Part shown: positions 23,821 to 36,968 of the stretch, piece by piece
How positions within the stretch are numbered: position 1 is the first letter of the stretch
Layout: each line of letters opens with the position of its first letter
Origin: Azolla caroliniana
Taxonomy: Eukaryota > Polypodiophyta
Direction of reading: 5' to 3'
Length of the DNA stretch: 64,000 nucleotides
NCBI GenBank assembly: GCA_043228905.1
Contig: JBHGNT010000002.1
Coordinates: forward strand, 27,838,001 to 27,902,000
Made by a program: the position numbers and the translations under genes
Notes under the pieces: model-generated
What the model saw: the letters and a program-made list of their open reading frames with translations, nothing else
What the model was told of the DNA's origin: nothing
The model's database searches: none

Positions 23821-26800
23821 CTCAGGAAAAGAGATAGAGAGATGCTAAAATCCGACCCTTATCGTGCCAATCAACTTCTTACAATTGGTAGATATCATGT
23901 TAACATTCGACTATTATCATGCCAATCAACTTCTAATTGTTGGAACATCAATATCACATGTGTTTTGGTCACCGACATGGCATGTTATCCCCCCCCCCCC
24001 AAACAAACTCATGGCTATGATTCATATTGAAGAACCACACGTTAAGCTTTAATCACTCCCAAACTTGGCATGCTTCTCTATGGTTGCCAAACTCTTTGCC
24101 CCATCCCATGTAACACGAACAATGTTGCATGCAATACGACGTATTTATTGTTTCCCACTTATAAATATACCTCATCTCTCATCATGTGTTCCATGATCTC
24201 CATATAAAGCGGAACTTTATTTCATTGATTGTATGCTTCATTCATCTAACTTCCTCCTTTAATCACAAACACCCATCTATTGTTTGGTGGCATCATGGGG
24301 ACTAATGGTGCACATCATATAATGCCTTAATTGTACACGTGGATGCCCCTAAGAACTTTGATTTCTCAATTTGACCATGAATCCTTTGAAGTTTGAACAC
24401 TCTTTCGTTGTGGATCCAATACTCACTTATTAATGCGACACAGTGTTGATGTTGATGGTCCTTGCAGTGTAGATGCAATTGTGGACATTGACTACTAGTG
24501 TTAAAGATAGGTTGATCACTATATGGCATCAAAAATTCATGAATTAACTCTTATTTGGACATTGCTTGTTATTGTAGGTTAGTAAATTGTTCCCTTATTT
24601 AATATTTACTAGACCTCTATTGCTTTACATTGTCTAGTATAAATACCAATGTCATGATTAAGACACAATTTCCTCGATATTTTCTCTATATTGAGGCTTG
24701 CATTTAATATATCACCAAGTATTTGGTCAAACGTGCACATTTTTGCTCAACATTTGCCCATTATGTTATCGATCCATTGTTTATATCAACGAAAATATGC
24801 CTTTTATCATTGCCATAACTCCTCGGAGTGGATGGATTATTTTTTCGCATGGTTTGCATACAAGACAATCATATATCGGACAAACAATGTAAATGAACAT
24901 GTCATGAGTTGTTGTCTTTTGTCTATTCCTTTTATAGATGAATTGCTATCAATTCTTTTGTCGTACTTAATGGCTTCATACATTGCCACCTTTAGACTAT
25001 AGTTCTCATAAACATTATATTTGTATCACATAGAATGTTTTATACTTACGTTTGTAGACATATAATTTAGGCGATTGATTTAGGGAATCACTTTAAAGCG
25101 AGGCATTGATTAAGGGCATTTGAACATGATTTCGCAAGGTGGTTTGGCTTTGAATTTTCTTAAATGTATAGAAGGATTAAATCACGAGATATGTATTTCC
25201 GAAAAATATAGTTGATACGAAGAAACAAGGGATTGCATAAACAAAGGTAATTATGTTATGCAAAGTTGGATTGAATGGGGGTAATGCCCTCTTTTGGGTT
25301 GGGTGGGGGAGGGGAGGACTACATGTCTCGAGTCTAATTTATTTGTACATTGTGAACGTGGAAATGTTCTCCATGCATGCCCACGTGGACACACTTGCAA
25401 TTACATTGTTACTTCACCATAGTTTAGAAAATATTGAAATGTTTGTATTAGGCCAAGCTTTGCTACGTTCGATTCCTTGGTCTAGTTGTAATGCAAATAC
25501 CAATGGTTTCATATGTTACCCCAATGTATTTATATATGATTCAGCATATGTATATACGCGTGCATGTGTGGCTGTGTGCATGTGCACATATCACACTCAA
25601 TACAATACATGAAATGCACCATGTTACTTTGTGACGTTATTCATTCACCATCATAGTGGAAATGGCTTTACAATCCGAATAATTAAATGCACGTATTCCA
25701 AAATAGTGTGACGATATGTGCACAATTGTGAAGCTCAAACTTGTGATTTCAGGCAATATTAAATAATGCACACTCTTTTTAAAGATAACATATCACTTAG
25801 TTACCAAAGGTTTCTTTTATCTGTTTTATATTTTCACTTGCTATTGCTTATAACATTCCCTACGGGAGGAAATGTTATCGTTGATTTCAAACCGTGGGTT
25901 GTGACAAGTGCATTTTGTGCAAAGGCATATTTCAAGGAGAAACTATAGATTGGATAGAGCATGAATTTGTAGAGAAATGTTTTAAGGAAAACTATGGTTT
26001 GAGTACACCTGAATTCGTAAATACGTGTTTTAAGGAGAATAATCAATGTTGACAAGTATCTACCATGGTGATACGACTAAAGACTCTATGAATGTATACA
26101 AGCCAATAATGTGCATTAAATTTTTCAGCCCATTACCTCACAGCTACGAAACACGTGGTTCATCACTTAACCTCAAGCTATTATTATCACAACTTATTCT
26201 TTTCACCATGGATCCATAATGATTCTTTATCAACCTTTCACTCTTAAAATCCTTGTTGACACTTATACGTATCTAAACCAATAATGGAGTTTGATATTTT
26301 AAAACCATTAACTTAATGCTACAATATTTGTGGTTCACTGCTTAACATCGAGTCACTATGTAACACAACATACAACACACGTACGCTTTTACAGCAATGC
26401 ATCTTCTTATGGGCAGGAAACAAATGATTGTGTATGTTACGAGGGTGTCACATATGGTGACTAACACTCGATTGGATAATAGGCCATGAGTAGGATATCT
26501 CCAATTAGTTCTAGAAGATAACAACCAAGGGGGGATCATACATGTCTATTCAAGTAAAGACACACTAATTGTCCACCACACAAAGAGCACCATACTTCAT
26601 GTTTGTGATGGATACGAAGGTTGCAATACGTGATTAAAAACAAAACTTACCAAATCAATAACATTATATTTCTTGATCAAGCAAATAAGAGAGAACCAAA
26701 AAAGAATCGATGCTCCTCTTCTCTAGCTATTCAAGGGAGAAAGACATGCAACTTTGATGGCCTTCTGTGAATATTAAAATGGCTTGTGAATGTGTCTTAC

Positions 26801-28936
26801 ACTATTTGTGATTGATGGGAATTTTAAGGGCTAGATTTACTAATTCCCAAACTTGCCCTTCAATTTATATTTATGTTCAATTATTCTATAATTAAACTTG
26901 TGTTTAATTCTATGGGCAATGTACCCCCTTCAAACAACATGAATAACCAAAATGCATAAGAAGTCAATTGCCCAAAAACAAAGACATGTTTGCCCAAAAT
27001 ACATTGTTGAAGGTCACGCCCTTGGGGCAGAAATGCATACAAGTGCCATGTCTTCAACTTGTATTTGACAAATGTAATATATCATCTTCAAAAACATTCA
27101 TTGCAACCCTTATGCATTTGTTAGAACTTGGAACATGCATTACAAGGTTCCTGTTAAAGGCAACGGAAAACAAAACTCCAATGAATAGTTTCAAGCTTAG
27201 GAGAATTACCTTGATTTCCATATTTCCATGCGAATTTGAGATGCATCGTCACCTCTTTCAAATGCAATTGAGTTGGTGTTAAGCAGGAAGTGAAGGATCT
27301 TACCTTCATGGTCACAAGTTCAACATCCCAATTTACTCATTGTTCAATTCCCAATACTTTCTATCTCGAGTCCATTGCTCGAAGTAACAATCAACCATGT
27401 AGTTTGTTTTCAAACCACAAAATCAAGGGGTAAAGTACTCATGCATATACATAGAGACACACAAGGATAACTTGTGAAGGCAATGCCTTCACAATGTACA
27501 TTGGCATGCCATGCTTTCATTTAAAAAGAATGTATACATTTGCTTTTTAGAACACAAGAGTAATGGGTGTAGGACAAGTGTTTTCCATCAAGATACTTAT
27601 TCGATTTCCAAACAATTGACTATGGTGATACAAATTTAGATATTGACGTTAAATGGAAAATCATATAGATGAATGCCATGCAATGTTCTTCTTTTGGCCA
27701 ATATAAATGAACTAACAAAATGCATCAGGTTACACAATCATGTTATTCAATGTCATGATAAACATTGCTATACAATCTAAGTAGTGCATGGATTCAGCAA
27801 GACACATATTCACAATTATTTGTGACTATGATTTTGTTCAACGTTACATAACAAGGCTTAACATTGTAAAGGACACATAGTTGATGTAGTTTCTTTTACT
27901 GTATTTAATCTCTTTCACTCAAAAGAATTACTATTTATACTTTTTAGAATGCATGAATACTTGCATATGGTTACTTTATATTGTCATAAGAATATAGAGC
28001 TTAAAAGTTGAAGGGATTTAGTAAAGAAGGCCATGCCATGTTCTTTTTGCCACTATAAGCATTTTCTTTTCAATATGCTCTGATATGTCAAATGCGCCAT
28101 CTAGAATGTTGACAGTGATCATACATGCATATAGCTTAAACATGTTTACTATGTGTTTGCATTTTCTAATTATATTTATTCGGTGAGACCAAAGTTGTTA
28201 CAAGTCATAACTTTCAATTCAAATTTGTATGAAAATGACACGAGATTTTAATCAACAAAAATGCCACATTCTTTGTGTACAAGATAATGATAGATACAAT
28301 GGCAATCAAAGAAGTTGTCAAAGCTAACATGATCTACGTACCATGTTTTGGATGTTTGCAACCTCCCTCACATCGTGAATGATATTTATAGTATGATAGT
28401 CATCATAATGGACCCCTTGTAGATGTCACACCAACAAAAGCATGTGTTCAAAGCAAACAAGAATTGTGTGACATCTCTATCATAATGTTCATTGTTAACA
28501 TCATCTTTATGATGTATTAATATACATAATTCAAAAAACATGTGAAATCCTGAAATGAACAAAAAGTCAAACGTGTAGATTTTATGGTTCATTTTCGTAA
28601 TGCGCTGACATGGTGACCTGTATCAAAATATAAGCCTATCACATGCATTTAATCAAACGTTTATTTAGTTATATTGATTCATATACGTCTACATCTAATC
28701 GTAGATTACAATATAAGCCTTGAAATGCTTTGATATAAAGGATTTCAGAAATAATGTGAATTCTTAAGTACCTAAAGTGGTTAAGGTTCATCATCCACTT
28801 GTCGATTCATAACTATTGAATAAAGGACAATTTGCATATACATGATATTTAGTAAAACGATTTTATTATGTTTACTTTCTATTTCTTTCTTCCTTTGTTT
28901 GAAAATGTTGTGAGGGATCGTGGGCGTGGACAAGGT
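23821..28936. other. Gene-poor AT-rich intergenic DNA
   Basis: I see no conserved gene, RNA gene or clear element on either strand in these 5 kb. A homopolymer run of about 12 C occurs near 23989-24000. The open frames are short and have no recognisable domain. Confidence 0.5.
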
Positions 28937-29245
28937 CGTTAAGTATGTGCTTACCGTTGAAAAGAACCCCTTTTATTGTCTTCCTAGAATTGCATGTGAA
29001 GCCAAAAAGGGATTCATAGAAGCAAAAAATTGAGTTGTGGATGGTTGCAAAGTATGAATAAATGGTTTGGAGGAGGGGATGCATTATGCTCGTTAAGTAT
29101 GTGCTTACCGTTGAAAAGAACCCCTTTTATTGTTTTCCTAGATTTGCATGTGAAGCCAAAAAAGGATTCATAGAAGCAAAAAATTGAGTTGTGGATGGTT
29201 GCAAAGTATGAATAAATGGTTTGGAGGAGGGGATACGTTATGCTC
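28937..29245. repeat. Tandem duplication, 154-bp unit, two copies
   Basis: CGTTAAGTATGTGCTTACCG occurs at 28937 and again at 29091, and the following 154 bases repeat with only a few differences. The high similarity suggests a recent tandem duplication. No function is evident. Confidence 0.9.
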
Positions 29246-30853
29246 GCTTCATGGTACGTCAATAGATTCTTTCATGGATGAGGCATTTTTGCAACATTAA
29301 TGTATCACAACTTAGGAAAGATGTGGAGGCTCATGTATCATATGTTGATGCCACCAAGCTACAAACCATCTTCTTCAACCAAGAACCTACACTTATTGAT
29401 ATGGACACTAGAAACCAACCCTTTGCCTGCCATGGCCCCCATTATATACAACTTAGCACACATTCTCTTTAATGTGAGATTAGGCATTCTGACATAGGCA
29501 ACAAGATTGTTGAACAAATTTGCGAGTTGGAGCATCACAAATTAATATTAATGTTCCGCCTTCAACCACATTTTTACTTTTTTCCCACACAACATCAATA
29601 TGGTTCAATCCATGTACACAACATGAAATTTGAAAATTGAGAACCACTAATAATCTCACATGATAAAAGTTTTACCTTTGGTCCCATGGATGATATTTGG
29701 CTTTGTCTATCTCTCTATGAGATAGAATGCATCACACTTGCTTTGTGAAGCCTCGATGGGTTCCTTGATGAATGAGGCATTTTGGCTATGCCCATGCATC
29801 ACAATTCGGGAAAACATCACAAGGTCATACCTTGCTTATAACCTATGTCTTTGCATTAACCGATGCATGAGGATCCAAACCTCACTAGCTATACTAATTT
29901 AATCAATGCCATTGCAAAATGTGGTTGAATTGAAGTTCATGGAGGTACCCTGCCTAGCAATCCAAGCTTGATATACCAACAACAAAATCTGAATGACAAA
30001 GAGAATTAAATTAATTGTCAATTCTAATTGGGTGCACAAATGGTTTAGTGGATGGAATGTCGCAACTCTATTTGAGCTGAGCACTAATGATGACTCATGA
30101 AGAACATCAAATTATGCCTTGTAGATGAGCTCACATCCAAATTGAATAATGATGCCTACAATAACAAACTTCAACTACATTCATATAAACCCAACACGTT
30201 GGGACACCTACAAAGAATTGTTTAGGCATGCACAACTATATATTTTCAACCATTGTGCCTTTTTAATAACTATGTGAAGCACTCACCACCATTTGACAAT
30301 GCTTCCCTCGATTAATTACCATATGCACTGCAACCTCACACGAATTCTCCAAGTCGAACACATTAACCCCCTCCCCAGCTCTTAGGTGGTCCCTTAGGTC
30401 ATGTTTCTTGCCTCTCGAGGATGTTAATTATGCTTTCATCATCATCTCTCCATATATATATCCTATAGCCTACAATGCAATATTTGGGTTAGTTAAGAGC
30501 AAATTTATGTAAACTACAAGCTACTCTATATTCATAATGGAAACCATTACACTTCACATTGCCTTTACTAGAAGTTACTATTTTAGAAATCATGTTAAAT
30601 TTTGGAAAAGTTAGATATTTCACAAGACTCATGCAAAGAAATTCAATGTCACAATATGTTAACAATTCATGCCTATAATTGTAATTTATAATTACTTTTT
30701 TTACGTATGTTAATTCTCTGTCTCTATCTCTAATTCATAAATATTGGTCTTTCTAGCTAACATGTGATTCATCACTTTGTCATAATAGACAAGTTATCAC
30801 ATCGTGCTTTGCACATATTGTCCTAGTTTTTGTTGACTTTGTTTGCTGTGATC
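29246..30853. other. Intergenic DNA without recognisable features
   Basis: AT-rich, no conserved frame. Parts of 29275-29410 and 29760-29890 look weakly alike, both with a GAATGAGGCATTTT-like start followed by TCACAA, which suggests an old repeat. Confidence 0.4.
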
Positions 30854-31659
30854 TAGCAATCGACAACGGTTCGGTTCGAGAGTGTCAAACTCAAACCGTT
30901 AAATTTTTTTAAAACTTAAAGCGAACCGAACCACAAAACCAGTTAACTTGAAACAATTTAAACCAAAATCGTTAAAACAAAACCGCTATAAAAAATACAA
31001 ATTGTTAAATAGTTAAAACCGTGGTTTCGGGGTTTGGTTTCAATTTCCAAGTTAGGTCGAAATTCAAATTTTCAATTATAAAATGCTATATTTTTTAATA
31101 TTTCAAAGTATTAAAGAATTTTCTGAAAATGTTAGGATTAGGCTTAAAAATGAAAAGGTCGTCTAAAAATAATCTAAGAAAATAATCAAGTGGCAACCCT
31201 AAACCGTCAAACAGTTTAAACCACGGTTTCAAACCATTTAAATTGAATTGATCCGAATTGTTGTCGTGAAGATTTTTGGCGACGGTGTGAAAATCACATA
31301 AAACGTACGAAATCAAGTGTGATTCATATCAAACAATAATAGTGAAGATACTAATTTTAAGTAAGTTTAATATCTTAGTACAAAAAGATGGAAGCTTTTG
31401 GATGCACTTTACAACATAAGAAACAGACATCTAAGTGTAAACTTATGTGGGTAGGAAGTTTGCAAAGACAAAGAGAAAAATAAAATTGTCAGATATCCCA
31501 CATAGACAGGAAATAAGGATCTCACAATATATAAGGTAGAGCAAAAGCTATTATCTTTGTGTCTATGTGTGGAGCATAGAGAGTTCAAGGTGACTTGAAT
31601 TAAGCTATTGGATGAATGGGTGTGGCATGGCTACTTGCAAAGGTTTTGGCCAACCAAAA

Positions 31660-31947
31660 CCGGACCGACGATGGAGCTGACGGTAACCGGCATCCGACGT
31701 TCGACGACGGAACCGGGATTCGGCAACCGAATGGTAACTGATAATCGACGATCGGATGGTAACCGACATCCGGTGACAGAACCGTAATCGGCATCTAACA
31801 ACTGACGATCGGCGACATAATCGGGATTCGACGATCGAACGATAACCGACATCCGACAACTTGCGACTGAACGGTAACCGACATCTGGCGACGAAACTGG
31901 GATCCGACGACCGAATAGTAACCGGCATCCGACATCCGACGACTAGA
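31660..31947. repeat. GC-rich CCGAC-type minisatellite
   Basis: Variants of ACCGACATCCG, CGACGATCGG and GGAACCGGGATTCG repeat irregularly over about 290 bases. The units vary in length (roughly 30-60 bases). The CpG-rich composition stands out sharply from the AT-rich surroundings. It lies inside the proposed solo LTR, next to a SINE. Confidence 0.8.
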
Positions 31948-31949
31948 TG

Positions 31950-32056
31950 GATAAATAAATAAATAAATATTTATACATATACAGAAGGAGGGAAAGTAAG
32001 GATTTGAACCTTGCACTTCCAAGTTGAGAGTCAATAGGCTTACCACTAAGCCAACA
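31950..32056 (-). mobile_element. tRNA-derived SINE
   Basis: On the minus strand there is an A-box TGGCTTAGTGG (32053-32043) and, about 33 bases downstream, a perfect B-box GGTTCAAATCC (32010-32000). A tail of TTTA units follows near 31975-31950. The internal pol III promoter plus simple 3' tail is the hallmark of tRNA-derived SINEs. The acceptor and T stems do not pair well, so it is not a functional tRNA gene. No target duplication is evident. Confidence 0.65.
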
Positions 32057-32673
32057 CATTTTATTGAAATTATATTTTTATCATTGTAACTTTACATGTA
32101 AATTCTCATACATGAGAGCTAAAATGAGTGACATGGTTATCATGCACCACATGTAATACATGAGCGCCAAATGGCAAACATGCATTTTATGTATGTCTTG
32201 TACCCTCAAATGCCTGAGGCCATCTATAAAAGAGGGGAGGAAAAAGATGAAAGGACTAATGTAAAATTTTTGGAAGCAAGCTTTGTACTTTATATCAAAA
32301 TTAATATTAAGAATATAATTCATTATCCAATTGATGTATTAATCTTCTTCTTTAAATCTAAAGTCAAGAGTTCAATCTTAATCTCTCTCTCAATCTAAAA
32401 TCAAGCGTTCTATCTTATCTCAATCTCTCTCTCTTTCAATCTATCTTAAATACTTTCTCGCTAAAGCTTGTGCGAACTTCGAATCCTTCCAGTCCAGAAC
32501 CCCGACGGTTCCGCCTCACGATCCGCACGTAGTGACGGATCTTCACGACACTGTTAACCCCCAAAACTGAACCATTTAAAAATTCTTGATCTTGAACTTG
32601 AACCGACCATTAAACCATTAAGTCGTGGTTTTGGGGTTCAGTGTGGTTAAATCTGAACCGTTGGCGATTGCTA

Positions 32674-33585
32674 CTATGATCACTAGATTGAATGATGTCT
32701 ACATTCAAGGTAGATCTTAATTCTCCAAGATTCATCTCTCCGAACTCCCATTTTTAGTTGTTTTTCACATCATCAATGTCCTTGTTAGAAATCATTGCCA
32801 TCACCGAACGTCCACATAAAAGAGCATCCGAAACAAGCATCACCTTAAATTTCTAAGGTAATTGTAGACATTGAAGTAGCCAAAGAGAATTAATGAGAAT
32901 TAACACTTATAATGTGTATGACCATCAATGACTTTTGTGTTGATTTATATATGTTAATTGCACTAGCACATATTCCCTTTTCTCTATTACCAATTCTTTC
33001 ATTAACTGATTTTCTTGTTTGCAATTCACATTACTTATCATGTGCCATTACTAAGAGGCATACCATTGTTTTCATCGTTTCAATTGCAAATAATATATCA
33101 AATGTCAATACTAACCCATAAATTTTAGGTGTAAAAATTATTACTATGCATGATCACAATCTAAAATTATGAAGAGTTTTTATTACGAAAGCATCATGAA
33201 ACACACTGTTGAGCCTTGAACTCACAACTTTTAAATCCACAATCATGTTTTGGTTTTAGACTCAAGTTTCATAGGGGCCAACCCAATTCACTTCCTTAAT
33301 GGTTTCACTTCCTCAAAAGGGCCCCATGGGATCTTTGAACAATACATATAGTGTTTGCACTATAATGCATCAACATATCTTTTCATTTATTTGTGCCATT
33401 GAAGAGAATTGTTTTCATTTAAAAACATGACACCTACGAATTACACATGTACATGTAATGTTGAGTCAAATAAATATCGCATCGTCCATCATTGAATCAG
33501 TATCCTTGTAAAACTTCATAACTTTGGTAATGGTTTGGCCACATTTCATAATATTTGATTCAATCAACTTTTGGCCACTTGACAT
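32674..33585. other. Intergenic DNA between hAT-like element and LINE tail
   Basis: AT-rich with no recognisable coding sequence. The right part directly precedes the first recognisable LINE codons and may include decayed LINE sequence, but I cannot align it to a reverse transcriptase. Confidence 0.35.
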
Positions 33586-35375
33586 TTGATTCAATCTCTT
33601 GTACCTATAGATTTTATTAATTCAACGTTTCTATTCTATTGGGTTCTGGAATCTATGGGCATTCTTCATTGTACCAAGTCTAAGCAAGAAAATTATGGTA
33701 TAGTGGCTTCAACATCTAATTTTGTTCTCAAATATGACATACTGCTAGGAAATGAGCCATGGAAGATGCTTCTTCAATTGAGAATGAAAGAGGTCTTCCC
33801 GAAAACTGGAGGTGAATGGACAAGGTCTCTCCGATGGTGGTTTATTCCTAACTTTCATTTGCATAAGATACTGTTTCAAAATGATAGATTCTTCACTGCG
33901 ATAAAGCGAGCCTGGTGGTCCATAAAGGATAACTTGCAACAAGTTCGACCCAAGTTGGTGGATGAGTGGTTACATCAGCCATTGGTTTGGAATCCTTTAT
34001 TTTTAGATGTTGAAGGGTCTATGTTGGGGATGAGAGTTAGATTAAATTGGCCTTAAGTGGACCCATCTTTTGCCTCATCACTTAGTAATTGGCAACAATT
34101 TGTTCACAACCCTACTCATATTATTCAACAAGAATGTAGAGGAATAAGAGGAGGAAAGGTGATAGTTGATGAGTTAAGGAAGTTGCAGTTACCCTTACAG
34201 GATAATATACTTTCTAATTGTCATAAGTGGATGGGATTATTTTCAAATTTTCAGGTTTTATTAGGAGTTCGTGGTCTTAGAGATGATGGTACTTTCTTAA
34301 GTTATGATGTTCTACAGGATGGGCGATTAGGGATGATTACCCGAGAAGATGAATGTTTGGCTAATGTTATATTAAAACCTATTAGAATTCTAGCTAACAT
34401 AGATAAGGGTTGGGTTCTTAACCCTAATCCTAATGATGTGCATCCATGGTGGGATCTATGGGTAGTGGGGAAAAAACCATTATGTGAATTGGATTGGGAC
34501 CCAGGAGAATGGAAGTGGTTGCCTACATCATATTCTGGGAGGATGTTAGGCCGATTTCGTTTTTTCAGTATTCCGTTCGATTGGGAAGGGAGATGATAAG
34601 ACGTAGGGTACCCCATTGGCCGACAACAACAACAAAATGGTTGACTTATAATGTAGATCCTACTCACATGACAACATTTTGGAAATGGCTATGGGCTATG
34701 CAAATTCCAAAGAAGATTATTTTATTTAGATGGTTGATTGTTAATTATGCGGTTCCTGTTAGGGCTTGGATGTATTGTAAAGAAGTGGATAAGATGTGTG
34801 ATTTTTGTGGTTTAGAAGTGGAGTCTCTTCATCACCTATTTTGGTCATGTATGGCTGCCAAATTGGTTTGGAAAAGATTTTTACGTCTCTTGCATGAGAT
34901 TTATGGCTCTAGAATATATAAATGGGGGACAATTATGTGGGCTAATATTAAGGGTGAGGTACAAGATTATGAAAAAGAAAATGTTAACTTTGCATTATAT
35001 ACAAGAGGTTGATATATTGAGGAAGTGTCACCATATGTGCCTATTAATTCAGTCCAAAATGGCGTGGTTTGGGAGACGATTAGTTCAATAATCATATGGG
35101 TTTTGTGGACTAGTAGATGTCGAAGGATATTTCAACAAATTCAATGGAATGTTGTGGATGTAGTCAAGGAGATTTGGATGACCTTAGTGCATACACTAAA
35201 AGGAGAATATGATGCTATCAAAGGTTATCCGCATGTAGTCTTTCGAAAGCAAGAAGTTTTTAAGAAGAGATGGGAAAGGATGAAGGTATTCTGCATGGTT
35301 AATGGTAATATACGTTGGAGGTATCAACCACCACTCTGGGTATTTCCTCCACTCACATGAGGCATGCGTCAATGT
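33586..35375 (+). mobile_element. 5'-truncated plant L1-like LINE (ORF2 C-terminal part)
   Basis: The reading frames cover the region after the reverse transcriptase of a plant L1-like LINE. The best landmark is the zinc-binding zf-RVT domain near 34700-34880: KIILFRWL, then a CDFC motif, HHLF and WSC. Downstream is a conserved tail ending VVFRKQEVF and a PP-W-FPPL terminus. The copy is dead: an in-frame TAA at 34054-34056, a frameshift near 34590, and an in-frame TGA at 35010-35012. The reverse transcriptase and endonuclease are missing, as expected from 5' truncation on insertion. It differs in type from the LINE at 50-55 kb. A second fragment of the same family is at 39690. Confidence 0.85.
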
Positions 35376-35419
35376 ATAACTATTATTACTTATGTTTTGG
35401 TACATACATAGGTCTATAG

Positions 35420-36880
35420 CAGTCTAAGAGTAGTTGAAAGGAACTATGCCGAATTTTGTGACCTATATTTTTACCTTGAAGGCATGCATAAACCTAAAAG
35501 CTATTATAAGAGGGCAAGAAATCCATAATGAGATCATTGAAAGTGAGTTTGATTTAGATCTGTGTCCTGTGGTGATTCTAGTTGATGCATATGCTAAATG
35601 TGGCATTTTTGAAGATGCTACTACAGTAATCGGACTATATCAGCCAGAGGCCAGGTTTTCATAAATAGCCTTACTAAAGGGCAAAGATGTGTCACTATAC
35701 AATGGGATACATCAAGCTGAAAATTCATGGAATCTCATACATCCAATCTGAAATACAAAGTGCAATTTGTCTCTAAAACCAGTCAACCAACAACAAGATG
35801 TACATTTTAATTAGGAGACATTGAGAAAGTACGAAGACTATAGGCAGATATTGTATACGTTTACTGACATCTTGATGTAAAAGTTTATTGGAAGAGAATG
35901 TTATGCTTGATAATACTTTTGTTGACATGTATGCCAAATGTGATGATTTGGAAAAAGCTCAGTTGGTGTTTGATGAACTTCCTATTCAAGATTTGGTCTC
36001 ATGGAATTCATTGATCTCAAGATATGCTCAACATGGCCACAATGAAGGTGCATTGAAGTGTTTCAAACAGATAGGCATCACTTTCACTTGCATCATGAAG
36101 GCATGTGGAATAGATAGGGGGAAACAAATCCACCATGAGATTATCCATATGAAATGCTTAAACAAGCATGTCGAGCTCGGCAATGTGTTGGTGGATATGT
36201 ATGCAAAATGCGGTGAGCTAGAAAAAACCGCAAGAAGTGTTTGATGAGCTTTGTGTTCGTGACATTGTGTCTGTGGAATGTTTTGATCTTTGGATATGTT
36301 CCACGAGGGGAAGGAAGCAAAGCTAAAACTTATTTCAAGAGGATGTAGTGGAGTCACTTCTTGCCAAATACAATCACCTCTATTTGCATATCGAAGGCTT
36401 CTTCAAACATAGGGGCTTTATATAGAGGTGAGCAAATTCACAGTGAAATTGTAAGTGAAAGATTGATCAATAAAGGTTAGAAACTAGATATTGCTTTGGT
36501 GGATATGTATGTCAAATGTGGTGAAGTAGGAAAAGTACAAAAAGTGCTTAAGGGGCCGCCGGTTCGGGTTGTGGCTTCTTGGAATGCTCTAATTTTAGGA
36601 TATTCCCAGCATAGATTTGGCAGGAAGCATGGAATCCTTTTGAACAAATGCAAAATGATGGTCTTTCTTTGGATGCAAACACCCTTGTAAGTTTGCTAAA
36701 GGCTCGTGGCAGTGTACTGGTGGCTGATAACGACCTAGAAATTCACAATGAAATCGTGAGTACGAGATTGTTGGAAGACAATATTGAGCTTGGGAATGCT
36801 TTCGTGGACATGTATGCTAAATGTGGCGAGCTTGAAAAAACCCAAAAAAAATTCAATGATCTTTCAATTCGGGTGGGCTA
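35420..36880 (+). pseudogene. PPR-repeat protein pseudogene
   Basis: Plant pentatricopeptide repeat sequence of the PLS type recurs in shifting frames. Each unit has a TLKAC or MKAC start, an IHNEI or IHHEI helix and LVDMYAKCG. Some continue to VFDELPIQDLVSWNSLI. At least five units can be recognised (starting near 35434, 35888, 36150, 36496 and 36700). Stops and frameshifts separate them, and no E or DYW C-terminal domain is visible. Functional PPR proteins usually edit or process organellar RNA. This copy cannot. It begins about 50 bases after the LINE end at 35375. Confidence 0.88.
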
Positions 36881-36968
36881 AACAATGGATGTGAAACCTA
36901 TAAGCCACCAACCAACCAATTGTTTAATGCATTTTGGATTATTCAATCCCTTAAAAAAAACTATAGAT

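Larger units (their letters stand above)
31262..32550 (+). mobile_element. Probable solo LTR (1289 bp) inside the hAT-like element
   Basis: The unit starts TGTCGTGAAGAT and ends ATCTTCACGACA, a perfect 12-bp terminal inverted repeat with TG and CA ends as in LTRs. A TATA-like CTATAAAAG lies at 32224-32232, followed by pyrimidine-rich sequence and a GC-rich 3' end, which fits an LTR read on the plus strand. No internal retrotransposon domain is present, so it would be a solo LTR. A clean 5-bp target duplication is not seen (ATTGT against CTGTT), so a DNA-transposon origin cannot be excluded. Confidence 0.55.
30854..32673. mobile_element. hAT-like element interrupted by a solo LTR
   Basis: The ends are inverted: TAGCAATCGACAACGGTTC on the left (30854) and GAACCGTTGGCGATTGCTA on the right (to 32673). 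The flanks are CTGTGATC (30846-30853) and CTATGATC (32674-32681), an 8-bp target-site duplication with one change. An 8-bp duplication with TAG...CTA ends fits the hAT superfamily. The interior is AACC/GGTT-rich without coding capacity, so it is non-autonomous. A 1.29-kb LTR-like unit inserted at 31262-32550 splits it. It shares its left end with the truncated copy at 9690 and its terminal type with the element at 41585. Confidence 0.8.

Noticed and set aside
23989-24000. Poly-C run (and a similar one near 62588) as a functional element
   Set aside because: Homopolymer length is unreliable in assemblies and there is no associated structure.
32000-32053. Functional tRNA gene
   Set aside because: A and B boxes are good, but the acceptor and T stems do not pair and a TTTA tail follows. 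A SINE explains it better.
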